Assembly (NCBI GenBank): GCA_964603435.1
Contig: CAZRUM010000043.1
Location: 1-5,328, forward strand
Source of the DNA: CAZRUM01 sp964603435
GTDB lineage: Bacteria; Patescibacteriota; Patescibacteriia; Magasanikbacterales; UBA922
Direction: 5' to 3'
Length of the DNA: 5,328 nt
Notes under the pieces: generated by a model
Database searches by the model: none
What the model saw: only the letters and a program-made list of their open reading frames with translations
What the model was told of the DNA's origin: nothing
Shown here: positions 1-4,057 of the stretch, piece by piece
Numbering within the stretch: position 1 is the stretch's first letter
How the letters are laid out: the number at the start of each line of letters is the position of its first letter
Made by a program: the position numbers and the translations under genes

Positions 1-390
1 ATTAGAAACCATCTCAAAAGACAAATGATCGTTGCGTCCGCGCAACCAATGTATAATTCCGCGTTGTGCTTTGAGACCTGATAGAGCAGAAAATAAAGTT
101 TCAGTAAGTCCTATTTCTTCCTTTATTTGTTCCAAGCGGTCATCTTGCCCAGCTTGACCTTGCCCACCTTCTGATTTTCTTTCTTTTGGTACCATTATTT
201 GTAAAACAACACGATTGAAAGCTTTGCTACGTTTGGTAGAAAGACGTACAAATGAACGCAACAAAAAAGCCAAGGCTGTAAGAGTTAGTACCGCTAAAAT
301 AACAATCAAAATCCAAAAAAGTATTGGATTATCAAGTCCGTTGCCAGTAGAGTAGAATTGTGGTTCTGGTGCAGAAAAAAATTGTAGCAT
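1..390 (-). CDS. Conserved membrane protein, N-terminal part (cut by window edge)
   Basis: The frame is open from an ATG at 390 to the left edge, giving the first 130 residues. A short polar N-terminus is followed by one strongly hydrophobic segment at about residues 22-44, then a basic stretch (R45-R55), then a soluble part with the motif VPKE (67-70), a Gly/Gln-rich linker (75-82) and a helical segment with LFSALSGL. This order (one N-terminal helix, a P-K/R-E motif, a FSAL segment) is what I recall of a CPR membrane protein family usually found beside a type IV secretion/TraG-like ATPase; the family link is from memory and the ATPase would lie outside the window. The helix probably anchors a cytoplasmic domain. 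The start is supported by GGGAG 9 nt upstream, unlike the other minus-strand genes here. It lies downstream of the 190-aa gene and may be co-transcribed with it through the hairpin element between them. Confidence 0.8.
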   Translation of the reverse strand, partial: MLQFFSAPEPQFYSTGNGLDNPILFWILIVILAVLTLTALAFLLRSFVRLSTKRSKAFNRVVLQIMVPKERKSEGGQGQAGQDDRLEQIKEEIGLTETLFSALSGLKAQRGIIHWLRGRNDHLSFEMVSN

Positions 391-399
391 AACATTTTT

Positions 400-406
400 C
401 TCCCTT
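400..406 (-). promoter_or_regulatory. Ribosome binding site partly inside a hairpin
   Basis: On the minus strand AAGGGAG lies 9 nt before the ATG at 390. Its upstream five bases (406-402) belong to the 3' arm of the 402-424 hairpin, so in the mRNA the site could be partly masked. The element therefore appears to both supply and sequester the ribosome binding site of the membrane protein gene. Confidence 0.5.
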
Positions 407-485
407 CCCTTTATAAGGGGAGGGTTGGGGTAGAGTTCCTCTCACAAGCAACCCCCTCCTAACCTCCCCCTTAAAAATGGGGAGG
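402..485. repeat. REP/BIME-like double hairpin element
   Basis: Two G/C-run hairpins face each other across a 38-nt spacer. The left one (402-424) pairs CCCTTCCCTT with AAGGGGAGGG around a 3-nt loop, with one G-T wobble. The right one (463-485) pairs CCTCCCC with GGGGAGG around a 9-nt loop. The spacer arms (roughly 415-431 and 451-472) are also imperfect inverted copies of each other. Two inverted palindromic units with a linker match the layout of BIMEs made of REP sequences, and similar CCTCCCC/GGGGAGG elements occur in many bacterial intergenic regions. A non-autonomous miniature element is the other reading. It fills the gap between the two leftmost genes almost exactly. Confidence 0.7.
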
Positions 486-489
486 AATT

Positions 490-1062
490 TTATTGTTTTT
501 TATGAATTTTTTTCAGAGCTAAAATTTTATCAGTTTTGATTTTAGCCTCTTGTTCCAAGAAAAAACGATTGATACCTGGTAGCATACGTAGCCACTCAAG
601 TAATATTTTAAAAACAGTTTTTACTTTTAAATGTGTACGTTTCATGAGATCTCGTATTTCATAAGCAACCTTTTCACCTTTTATTTTGAATTCTTGTTTT
701 TGGATAGGAGTGAGTTCATTGTAAGCTTCTTGTAGGTCACTCTCCATAATTTTTTCAATCTCGACTGTTACTTCATCTTTGACTTGTGGAATTTGGGTAG
801 GTTTTTTTTTTCTATTTTTCAGTTTATTTTTAAGACCTTCAATAGCTTCGTCTATAAATCCTTCATCCTCTTCTTTCTCTGGTTTCACTGTTTCATGTAT
901 TTCAACCCCAGCACCTTCTGGAATAGGAGTCTGTTGTTCTTTGGATACAGGTGGTACTTCTGGTACAGCTTGAAGTTGTTCAACCTTAACCCTAGCAGGT
1001 GCTTCCTGCTTTGTTTCTTCTGGGGTTTCTTTATCTAGATTGACATTGTGTTTGTCGGGCAT
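490..1062 (-). CDS. Hypothetical protein: disordered acidic N-terminus, helical C-terminal domain
   Basis: This 190-aa protein has two parts. Residues 1-95 are rich in Glu, Pro, Lys and Gln and lack hydrophobic clusters, so they are probably disordered; they end in a very basic patch (KNKLKNRKKK, about 78-87). Residues 98-190 look like a compact helical domain with EIEKIMESDL, LTPIQKQEFKIKGE and a conserved-looking LLEWLRMLPGINRFFLEQE followed by KIKTDKIL. I recall the C-terminal motif from hypothetical CPR proteins encoded beside the membrane protein at 1-390, but no function is known. No signal peptide or definite transmembrane helix is seen; about 148-168 is amphipathic and may touch the membrane. 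The ATG at 1062 has no clear Shine-Dalgarno site. An extended -10 promoter lies about 80 nt upstream. Confidence 0.85.
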   Translation of the reverse strand: MPDKHNVNLDKETPEETKQEAPARVKVEQLQAVPEVPPVSKEQQTPIPEGAGVEIHETVKPEKEEDEGFIDEAIEGLKNKLKNRKKKPTQIPQVKDEVTVEIEKIMESDLQEAYNELTPIQKQEFKIKGEKVAYEIRDLMKRTHLKVKTVFKILLEWLRMLPGINRFFLEQEAKIKTDKILALKKIHKKQ

Positions 1063-1142
1063 ATTCTTTAGTGCAAAATAGAAAGTGACAAAAAATTAGG
1101 TTTTTTCTTTTACCTTTTTATTTTCAATTTTTTACTTATTAC

Positions 1143-1151
1143 ATTATACCA
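1143..1151 (-). promoter_or_regulatory. Extended -10 promoter for the 190-aa gene
   Basis: The minus strand reads TGG-TATAAT, a perfect -10 hexamer with the upstream TGn extension. No good -35 is present, which is usual for extended -10 promoters. Transcription would start near 1136, giving a leader of about 75 nt before the ATG at 1062. It is divergent from the plus-strand promoter at 1196-1224. Confidence 0.6.
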
Positions 1152-1195
1152 AAAAAAAAGAAAAAGAGCCATGAAAAAGTTTGTGTTGTTGATAA

Positions 1196-1224
1196 TTGAC
1201 AAAAAGAAAAAACGATGTTAAAAT
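1196..1224 (+). promoter_or_regulatory. Sigma-70-type promoter P1
   Basis: TTGACA (1196-1201), a 17-nt spacer and TAAAAT (1219-1224). The predicted start is near 1231, about 42 nt before the first island gene. This is the first of four promoters with the same 17-nt spacing. Confidence 0.85.
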
Positions 1225-1263
1225 ATTTTTTGAAAAAGAGATTCGCGAACCAGGCTTTTGGAT

Positions 1264-1268
1264 GGGTG
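1264..1268 (+). promoter_or_regulatory. Ribosome binding site deciding the start of island gene 1
   Basis: GGGTG ends 4 nt before the ATG at 1273 and matches the GGTG part of the anti-Shine-Dalgarno complement (GGAGGTG). The same motif at the same distance class precedes island gene 2, which fixes the MSAKC start. Confidence 0.6.
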
Positions 1269-1272
1269 CAAT

Positions 1273-1449
1273 ATGAGCGCAAAGTGTGTGACTGATAGAG
1301 ATTCTGAATTGGATGGGGCCATTTCTGATTTGCACGCACTGCAAGCGCGTATGTCTCGCGTACAGTCTCAAGGGAAAAGTATTTCTGAGTTGGTAATGCA
1401 GGAGAAGGCTCTTATGTTTCGGATTAGGCAGTTGGGAGGGGTCGCCTAG
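1273..1449 (+). CDS. Orphan small helical protein (island gene 1)
   Basis: This 58-aa protein is not one I recognise. Apart from the N-terminal MSAKC it is predicted to be nearly all helix: residues 11-33 and 38-54 have heptad-like spacing of Leu, Ile, Met and Val and are separated by QSQGKS, suggesting a helical hairpin or short coiled coil. There is no membrane segment or signal peptide. The ATG at 1273 is chosen because GGGTG lies 4 nt upstream, as at island gene 2, whose start is also MS; a TTG five codons earlier would put this site inside the gene. It is alone between promoter P1 and a hairpin plus terminator, with a 102-nt 3' untranslated stretch before the hairpin. Codons are GC-richer than in the flanking genes. 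Confidence 0.7.
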   Translation: MSAKCVTDRDSELDGAISDLHALQARMSRVQSQGKSISELVMQEKALMFRIRQLGGVA

Positions 1450-1485
1450 TACTATTTCTCCCAGAGTTTTCTATACAACCTAACA

Positions 1486-1542
1486 CAGATTCAGATGGGT
1501 CTGCTGATAGATTGGTCGTGTACGTTCTTTCCCCGTAAGGGG
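1486..1542 (+). other. Two small 3'-UTR hairpins after island gene 1
   Basis: In the unusually long tail of unit 1, 1486-1503 can fold as CAGATTC/GGGTCTG with two wobble pairs and a 4-nt loop, and 1531-1542 folds as CCCC-GTAA-GGGG, a stem capped by a GNRA-type tetraloop. The other three units have much shorter tails without these. Confidence 0.4.
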
Positions 1543-1551
1543 GTGTCTTTG

Positions 1552-1593
1552 TGCGCAGTCGTCAACAACAACGAAAGGAGAGACGACTGCGCA
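1552..1593 (+). repeat. 3' stem-loop of unit 1 (repeat copy A)
   Basis: A perfect 12-bp stem (TGCGCAGTCGTC, 1552-1563, with its complement at 1582-1593) closes an 18-nt loop that contains the Shine-Dalgarno-like AAAGGAG. It is 4-7 nt upstream of the terminator. Bases 1552-1634 (stem-loop, terminator and the start of the next promoter) match 1978-2060 except at three positions: 1557, 1572 and 1588. Confidence 0.9.
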
Positions 1594-1596
1594 GAC

Positions 1597-1627
1597 AAAA
1601 ACAACCTAAGTATTTGGGTTGTTTTTT
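1597..1627 (+). terminator. Rho-independent terminator of unit 1
   Basis: ACAACCTAA (1601-1609) pairs with TTGGGTTGT (1614-1622) around GTAT, with one T-G wobble, followed by a run of T to 1627. Flanking A and T runs extend the stem. The T-tract ends 2 nt before the next -35 hexamer. Confidence 0.9.
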
Positions 1628-1629
1628 GA

Positions 1630-1658
1630 TTGACAAAAATAATAAAATGTGTTAAAGT
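1630..1658 (+). promoter_or_regulatory. Sigma-70-type promoter P2
   Basis: TTGACA (1630-1635), a 17-nt spacer and TAAAGT (1653-1658). The -35 starts 2 nt after the terminator T-tract of unit 1. The leader (about 1665-1705) holds a small hairpin, TCCATG-ATA-CGTGGA at 1680-1694, just before the ribosome binding site. Confidence 0.8.
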
Positions 1659-1705
1659 TTTTCTAGTGGAAATGTCAACTCCATGATACGTGGAAGGGTG
1701 CTTAC

Positions 1706-1930
1706 ATGAGTGATATTCGCCGTCGCATTCGGGATTGTGAGTGGGAGCTCGCTCGGTTGTTCATCTTGCGTGACGATGCCATGGCCTTCATCAAGTGGCT
1801 TTGGTTGAGAGACATCGACATCTCTCGCATGGAGAGAGTGAAAGATGAACTCCTGAGAAGTCTCCGATCGGGGCGGAAGCTTCTCAAAAAACTGAAGAAG
1901 GAGCGCGCTCATTGGCGTGGTCAGGGCTGA
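1706..1930 (+). CDS. Orphan basic helical protein (island gene 2)
   Basis: This 74-aa protein is not one I recognise. It is rich in Arg, Lys, Leu and Trp and reads as helix almost throughout: residues 3-36 (RRRIRDCEWELARL and AFIKWLWL, with two Trp) and 39-68 (ISRMERVKDELLRSLRSG then KLLKKLKKE). The second helix is amphipathic and strongly basic, suggesting a helical hairpin that binds nucleic acid or acidic partners; this is inference only. No secretion signal is seen. AAGGGTG ends 5 nt before the ATG, the same start context as island gene 1. Its own promoter P2 and its own hairpin-terminator isolate it from its neighbours. Arg is mostly CGN and the gene is GC-richer than the flanking minus-strand genes. 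The opposite-strand frames are shadows. Confidence 0.75.
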   Translation: MSDIRRRIRDCEWELARLFILRDDAMAFIKWLWLRDIDISRMERVKDELLRSLRSGRKLLKKLKKERAHWRGQG

Positions 1931-1977
1931 CTCACGTAGTTCGACTCCGTCTCTGCATGGGGTAACCTAGTTTCCAC

Positions 1978-2019
1978 TGCGCCGTCGTCAACAACAATGA
2001 AAGGAGAGACGACCGCGCA
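1978..2019 (+). repeat. 3' stem-loop of unit 2 (repeat copy B)
   Basis: Same fold as copy A: arms 1978-1989 and 2008-2019, 18-nt loop with AAAGGAG. Here position 1983 (C) faces 2014 (C), so the stem has one C-C mismatch where copy A has an A-T pair. Bases 1975-2027 are identical to 2736-2788 of unit 3. Confidence 0.9.
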
Positions 2020-2022
2020 GAC

Positions 2023-2053
2023 AAAAACAACCTAAGTATTTGGGTTGTTTTTT
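2023..2053 (+). terminator. Rho-independent terminator of unit 2
   Basis: The stem-loop is identical to the unit 1 terminator: ACAACCTAA/TTGGGTTGT with loop GTAT and a T run to 2053. It again ends 2 nt before the next -35. Confidence 0.9.
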
Positions 2054-2055
2054 GA

Positions 2056-2084
2056 TTGACCATTTTTTTTTAAAATGATAAAGT
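2056..2084 (+). promoter_or_regulatory. Sigma-70-type promoter P3
   Basis: TTGACC (2056-2061), a 17-nt spacer and TAAAGT (2079-2084), the same -10 as P2. The leader of about 43 nt contains a small hairpin, CGCC/GGCG at 2105-2117, directly before the G-rich ribosome binding site. Confidence 0.8.
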
Positions 2085-2133
2085 AAATAAGAATAGACAC
2101 AGAACGCCAGGTAGGCGAGGGGGGATACTTACT

Positions 2134-2703
2134 ATGAACGTTGGGTTGACGAGAGATAGAGATCATGGGCAGTTTCTTTCTTTTCGGCTTTTGCTTAAAG
2201 CCCAAACAGGGTGTCGCACCAATGGTAGGTGTGTCATCAGGGTCCGTATCGGAGATTTGTCTCACAGGAAGGTATGTGACATGCGCCGTGAAAAACGGCT
2301 TTTTCCGATTCTTGGTGTCATCTGGAAGATAGTCTACGTGAGTCAGGTAAGAAGTGGTGGCTACACCGTACACTTCTACCCCGGTGCAGACGTCATCATG
2401 ACATCTCTGCTCGCCCGAACAATTTGGGTGTGCGAGAAAGCTCTGCGCACAGAGCTAAAAAAAATCATGAGGGGAGGACGTCGGAAGCCTTGGGAGGAGT
2501 CGAGTTTTGCCCTGCTCTTCGTTTTTTTCTTTTGTCAGGAAAACCAGATTCCTGAGGGTGATGACCTCGATGCTCTGAGAAGCCACATCTTCTTGGTTGC
2601 TGACATCCTGGGAGTACCTTCGCATTGGGAAATCTTGAGGCTGGGCGGGGTTCCAAGTTCTCGGTTCGTTGCCCATTGCCGTCACACCAATCGAGGGGTG
2701 TGA
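2134..2703 (+). CDS. Orphan protein of 189 aa (island gene 3)
   Basis: I do not recognise this protein. The first half is basic and looks like mixed strand and helix (RCVIRVRIGDLSHRKV at about 32-47, then LFPILGVIWKIVYVSQV at 56-72). A helical middle (90-113) is followed by basic RGGRRK, a hydrophobic run SSFALLFVFFFC (123-134) too short to be a sure membrane helix, and an acidic-then-helical stretch IPEGDDLDALRSHIFLVADILGVPSHWEIL (139-168). Cys at 27, 33, 48, 100, 134 and 182 show no clear metal-site spacing. The ATG at 2134 is preceded by a G-rich site, GAGGGGGG at 2117-2124. The gene has its own promoter P3 and terminator. GC-rich codons set it apart from the flanks. The long antisense frames over it lack ribosome binding sites. 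Confidence 0.7.
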   Translation: MNVGLTRDRDHGQFLSFRLLLKAQTGCRTNGRCVIRVRIGDLSHRKVCDMRREKRLFPILGVIWKIVYVSQVRSGGYTVHFYPGADVIMTSLLARTIWVCEKALRTELKKIMRGGRRKPWEESSFALLFVFFFCQENQIPEGDDLDALRSHIFLVADILGVPSHWEILRLGGVPSSRFVAHCRHTNRGV

Positions 2704-2738
2704 TTCTCCAACTATCCTACTGCTCTTTTCTACCTCAC

Positions 2739-2780
2739 TGCGCCGTCGTCAACAACAATGAAAGGAGAGACGACCGCGCA
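2739..2780 (+). repeat. 3' stem-loop of unit 3 (repeat copy C)
   Basis: Arms 2739-2750 and 2769-2780 with the 18-nt AAAGGAG loop. The sequence is identical to copy B, including the C-C mismatch (2744 facing 2775). Identity with unit 2 stops in the A-run at 2788, after which the terminator is that of unit 4. Confidence 0.9.
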
Positions 2781-2783
2781 GAC

Positions 2784-2816
2784 AAAAAACAGCTCATGTT
2801 ATTGGGCTGTTTTTTT
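2784..2816 (+). terminator. Rho-independent terminator of unit 3
   Basis: ACAGCTCA (2789-2796) pairs with TGGGCTGT (2803-2810) around TGTTAT, with one T-G wobble, and the T run goes to 2816. Bases 2783-2816 are identical to 3601-3634. A-runs on the left make it able to stop transcription on both strands. Confidence 0.9.
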
Positions 2817-2829
2817 ATCCACAGTATGT

Positions 2830-2858
2830 TTGACATTAATAATTATAATTTCTATACT
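2830..2858 (+). promoter_or_regulatory. Sigma-70-type promoter P4
   Basis: TTGACA (2830-2835), a 17-nt spacer and TATACT (2853-2858). The predicted start is near 2865. Its leader, about 164 nt, is four times longer than the other three. Confidence 0.8.
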
Positions 2859-2864
2859 AATACC

Positions 2865-2983
2865 AGTATGATAGTACAAAGACAAAAATTTTATTCTTTT
2901 TTCTTCATGAATCTGCCATAGATCCAGTAAATTTTTGTATATAAAAAGAACTATAAAAAATCTGCTGGACTGGCAGATTTTTT
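2865..2983 (+). ncRNA. Attenuator-like leader RNA of unit 4 (or short terminated RNA)
   Basis: Between P4 and island gene 4 the leader contains a terminator at 2955-2983 and an upstream segment that can pair with its 3' half. AATCTGCC (2910-2917) is fully complementary to GGCAGATT (2972-2979), and TCCAG (2923-2927) to CTGGA (2965-2969). Either pairing excludes the terminator stem. A 4-codon frame (ATG at 2907, TAG at 2919-2921; M-N-L-P) covers most of the upstream arm but has no ribosome binding site. The signal sensed is unknown. Alternatively the roughly 119-nt transcript is itself the product. No known riboswitch motif was seen. Confidence 0.45.
2955..2983 (+). terminator. Terminator hairpin inside the unit 4 leader
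   Basis: AAAAAATCTGC (2955-2965) pairs perfectly with GCAGATTTTTT (2973-2983) around a 7-nt loop. The A- and T-runs allow action on either strand. It sits between promoter P4 and the only plus-strand gene downstream, so read-through is needed unless another promoter exists in 2984-3015, where none is seen. Confidence 0.8.
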
Positions 2984-3017
2984 GTCGTTCTTTTACAAGT
3001 AGTAGAAACATCGAAGT

Positions 3018-3024
3018 GGAGGTG
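3018..3024 (+). promoter_or_regulatory. Ribosome binding site deciding the start of island gene 4
   Basis: GGAGGTG, a full match to the anti-Shine-Dalgarno complement, ends 4 nt before the ATG at 3029. It supports the long, membrane-anchored form over the internal ATG at 3149. Confidence 0.75.
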
Positions 3025-3028
3025 TAAG

Positions 3029-3523
3029 ATGATCGTAGAAGGAGCCGTTGCTGTTGTTATATTTGCCACGGTAATGGCAAATATAGAAAAAAGTAAGAAA
3101 AAAGCAGTCAGGAAAAAGACTGCAGTACCAAAGAAAGGAAGTGCTGTCATGAGTAAAAAAAAGAGTGATCTTCCTGCTGTCGTCACTCCCTACGTTCCAC
3201 CGGGAGTTCACATGTTTGATGCTATGCAGAGGTTCATGCCTAGTGTCGATGTCGTGCTGGCCCATCGAACTCCTGATCCTGACATGTTTTCCCTGCGTAA
3301 GATGGAAGAACTCGCTGAAAGGGAGAATCGTCGGTTCAGGGTGGAACTTGCGAAAACTCAAGAGATGCGCCTAGAGAAATGGGGAATAGCTGCTTCGGCA
3401 GGTTTGGCTGCTAGTCCTCCAGAGTATACTGAGTTTAGCTTGACTCGCAAAGTCAGGAAGCGTGGGTTCTGGGGTGACATGAAGACGGTTTCTGAAGAAG
3501 AAATCACTGCTAGAAGACGTTGA
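3029..3523 (+). CDS. Orphan membrane-anchored protein (island gene 4)
   Basis: This 164-aa protein is not one I recognise. Residues 2-19 form a hydrophobic stretch (VEGAVAVVIFATVMANI) followed by a strongly basic region with Lys/Arg clusters at 21-36 and 43-45, so it probably has one N-terminal anchor with the rest in the cytoplasm. Then come a Pro-rich linker (TPYVPPG, 53-59), a short helical patch, a charged helix at about 88-117 (KMEELAERENRRFRVELAKTQEMRLEK) and a basic C-terminus ending in RRR. The perfect ribosome binding site favours the ATG at 3029. A second ATG in frame at 3149 (MSKKKSD) has AAAGGAAG 7 nt upstream and begins with MS like island genes 1 and 2; a soluble 124-aa form is therefore possible. 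The gene is controlled by P4 and its long leader and ends at a hairpin plus terminator. Confidence 0.75.
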   Translation: MIVEGAVAVVIFATVMANIEKSKKKAVRKKTAVPKKGSAVMSKKKSDLPAVVTPYVPPGVHMFDAMQRFMPSVDVVLAHRTPDPDMFSLRKMEELAERENRRFRVELAKTQEMRLEKWGIAASAGLAASPPEYTEFSLTRKVRKRGFWGDMKTVSEEEITARRR

Positions 3524-3555
3524 TCTCACCCACAATAAAACTACCTCTACTACTT

Positions 3556-3595
3556 ACCGAACGGTGTAGTCGTTAATTCGATTGCACCGTTCGGT
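3556..3595 (+). other. 3' stem-loop of unit 4 (same geometry, different sequence)
   Basis: ACCGAACGGTG (3556-3566) pairs perfectly with CACCGTTCGGT (3585-3595), an 11-bp stem around an 18-nt loop, 6-12 nt before the terminator. Stem length, loop length and position match copies A-C although the sequence is different and no AAAGGAG is present. The loop has a faint resemblance (AGTCGTTAA) to the 5' arm of copy A (AGTCGTCAA). Confidence 0.85.
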
Positions 3596-3601
3596 CCCAC
3601 C

Positions 3602-3634
3602 AAAAAACAGCTCATGTTATTGGGCTGTTTTTTT
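3602..3634 (+). terminator. Bidirectional terminator between the converging gene blocks
   Basis: The stem-loop is identical to the unit 3 terminator (ACAGCTCA/TGGGCTGT at 3607-3628) with A6 before and T7 after. On the minus strand it is also a hairpin followed by a T run, so it can end both the island transcript and the minus-strand operon that finishes at 3670. Confidence 0.9.
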
Positions 3635-3642
3635 GATTATCA

Positions 3643-3675
3643 CTGTTAGAGACGCGATTAATCGCGTCTTTACAG
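3643..3675. repeat. REP-like palindrome overlapping the Nudix stop codon
   Basis: The core 3651-3668 is a perfect 18-bp palindrome (GACGCGATT and its complement), extended by CTGT/ACAG arms with one bulged base. It has no T-tract on either side, so it is not a simple terminator. I recall similar GAGACGCGATTAATCGCGTC repeats from intergenic regions of several bacteria, but that is memory only. It supplies the TAA stop of the Nudix gene. Confidence 0.75.
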
Positions 3676-4056
3676 ATTGTCGCTTTCAAAAAACACACTT
3701 ACACAAGGATGAAGTTTATCGGGCAGTTCATCTGGAGAAAACCACTTGTATTCCTTGTGTTCATGTGAAATCTTTATTTCTCCGACATAAGATTTAACAG
3801 AAAAAATATAAAAATGTAATGTAAAATTATCAGTGGTAAAAATATAATCAAATTCTTTGATAATTTTATCAGGAATAACATCAAGATTGATTTCTTCTTT
3901 TATTTCTCTTATCAAGGTTTGTTCTGGTGTTTCACCTGGTTCCTGTCGTCCACCAGGAAAATCCCATTGATCTTTATATTTTGGGATATCATCAGACCTC
4001 TTTAAAAGTAAATATTTTCCGTCTTTGATTATTAATGATTTGGAAGCGTGGCGCAT
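3670..4056 (-). CDS. Nudix hydrolase (MutT-like)
   Basis: Nudix enzymes hydrolyse nucleoside diphosphates linked to another moiety, often damaged or excess nucleotides. Counted from the ATG at 4056 the protein has 128 aa. The Nudix box is intact: Gly36, five residues, Glu42, seven residues, Arg50-Glu51, then IKEE (Glu54 and Glu55 bind metal); the usual Gly after EE is Asn. It is preceded by the typical LLLKRS and WDFPGG segments, and EYKWFSPDELP near the end is the usual C-terminal Nudix motif. Substrate cannot be told; MutT-type (8-oxo-dGTP) or ADP-ribose activity are candidates. The start is 1 nt after the stop codon of the membrane gene, so translation is probably coupled; an upstream TTG at 4065 would add three residues. 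No Shine-Dalgarno site is seen. Its stop codon lies within the palindrome at 3643-3675. Confidence 0.9.
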   Translation of the reverse strand: MRHASKSLIIKDGKYLLLKRSDDIPKYKDQWDFPGGRQEPGETPEQTLIREIKEEINLDVIPDKIIKEFDYIFTTDNFTLHFYIFSVKSYVGEIKISHEHKEYKWFSPDELPDKLHPCVSVFFESDNL

Positions 4057-4057
4057 A

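Noticed and set aside
779..1038. Plus-strand Phe/Ser-rich frames opposite the 190-aa gene
   Set aside because: Low-complexity shadows of the Glu/Lys-rich gene, without ribosome binding sites.
1997..2033. 12-codon frame (M-K-G-E-T-T-A-Q-T-K-T-T) starting in the hairpin loop of unit 2
   Set aside because: Copy A has ACG instead of ATG, copy C runs into unrelated sequence, and there is no upstream ribosome binding site; coding is unlikely.
2032..2373. Minus-strand frame across promoter P3 and island gene 3
   Set aside because: It runs through the terminator and promoter repeats and has no ribosome binding site; a chance frame.
1552..2780. Integron attC sites between cassettes
   Set aside because: Single genes followed by imperfect palindromes recall gene cassettes, but no GTTRRRY/RYYYAAC core pair was found around the hairpins, integron cassettes rarely have their own promoter and terminator, and no integrase is in the window.
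1552..2788. CRISPR-like repeats
   Set aside because: Only three copies, spaced hundreds of bases apart with genes between them; no regular spacers.
2905..3361. Minus-strand frames opposite island gene 4
   Set aside because: Overlap the leader terminator and ribosome binding site of the plus-strand gene; no own start signals.
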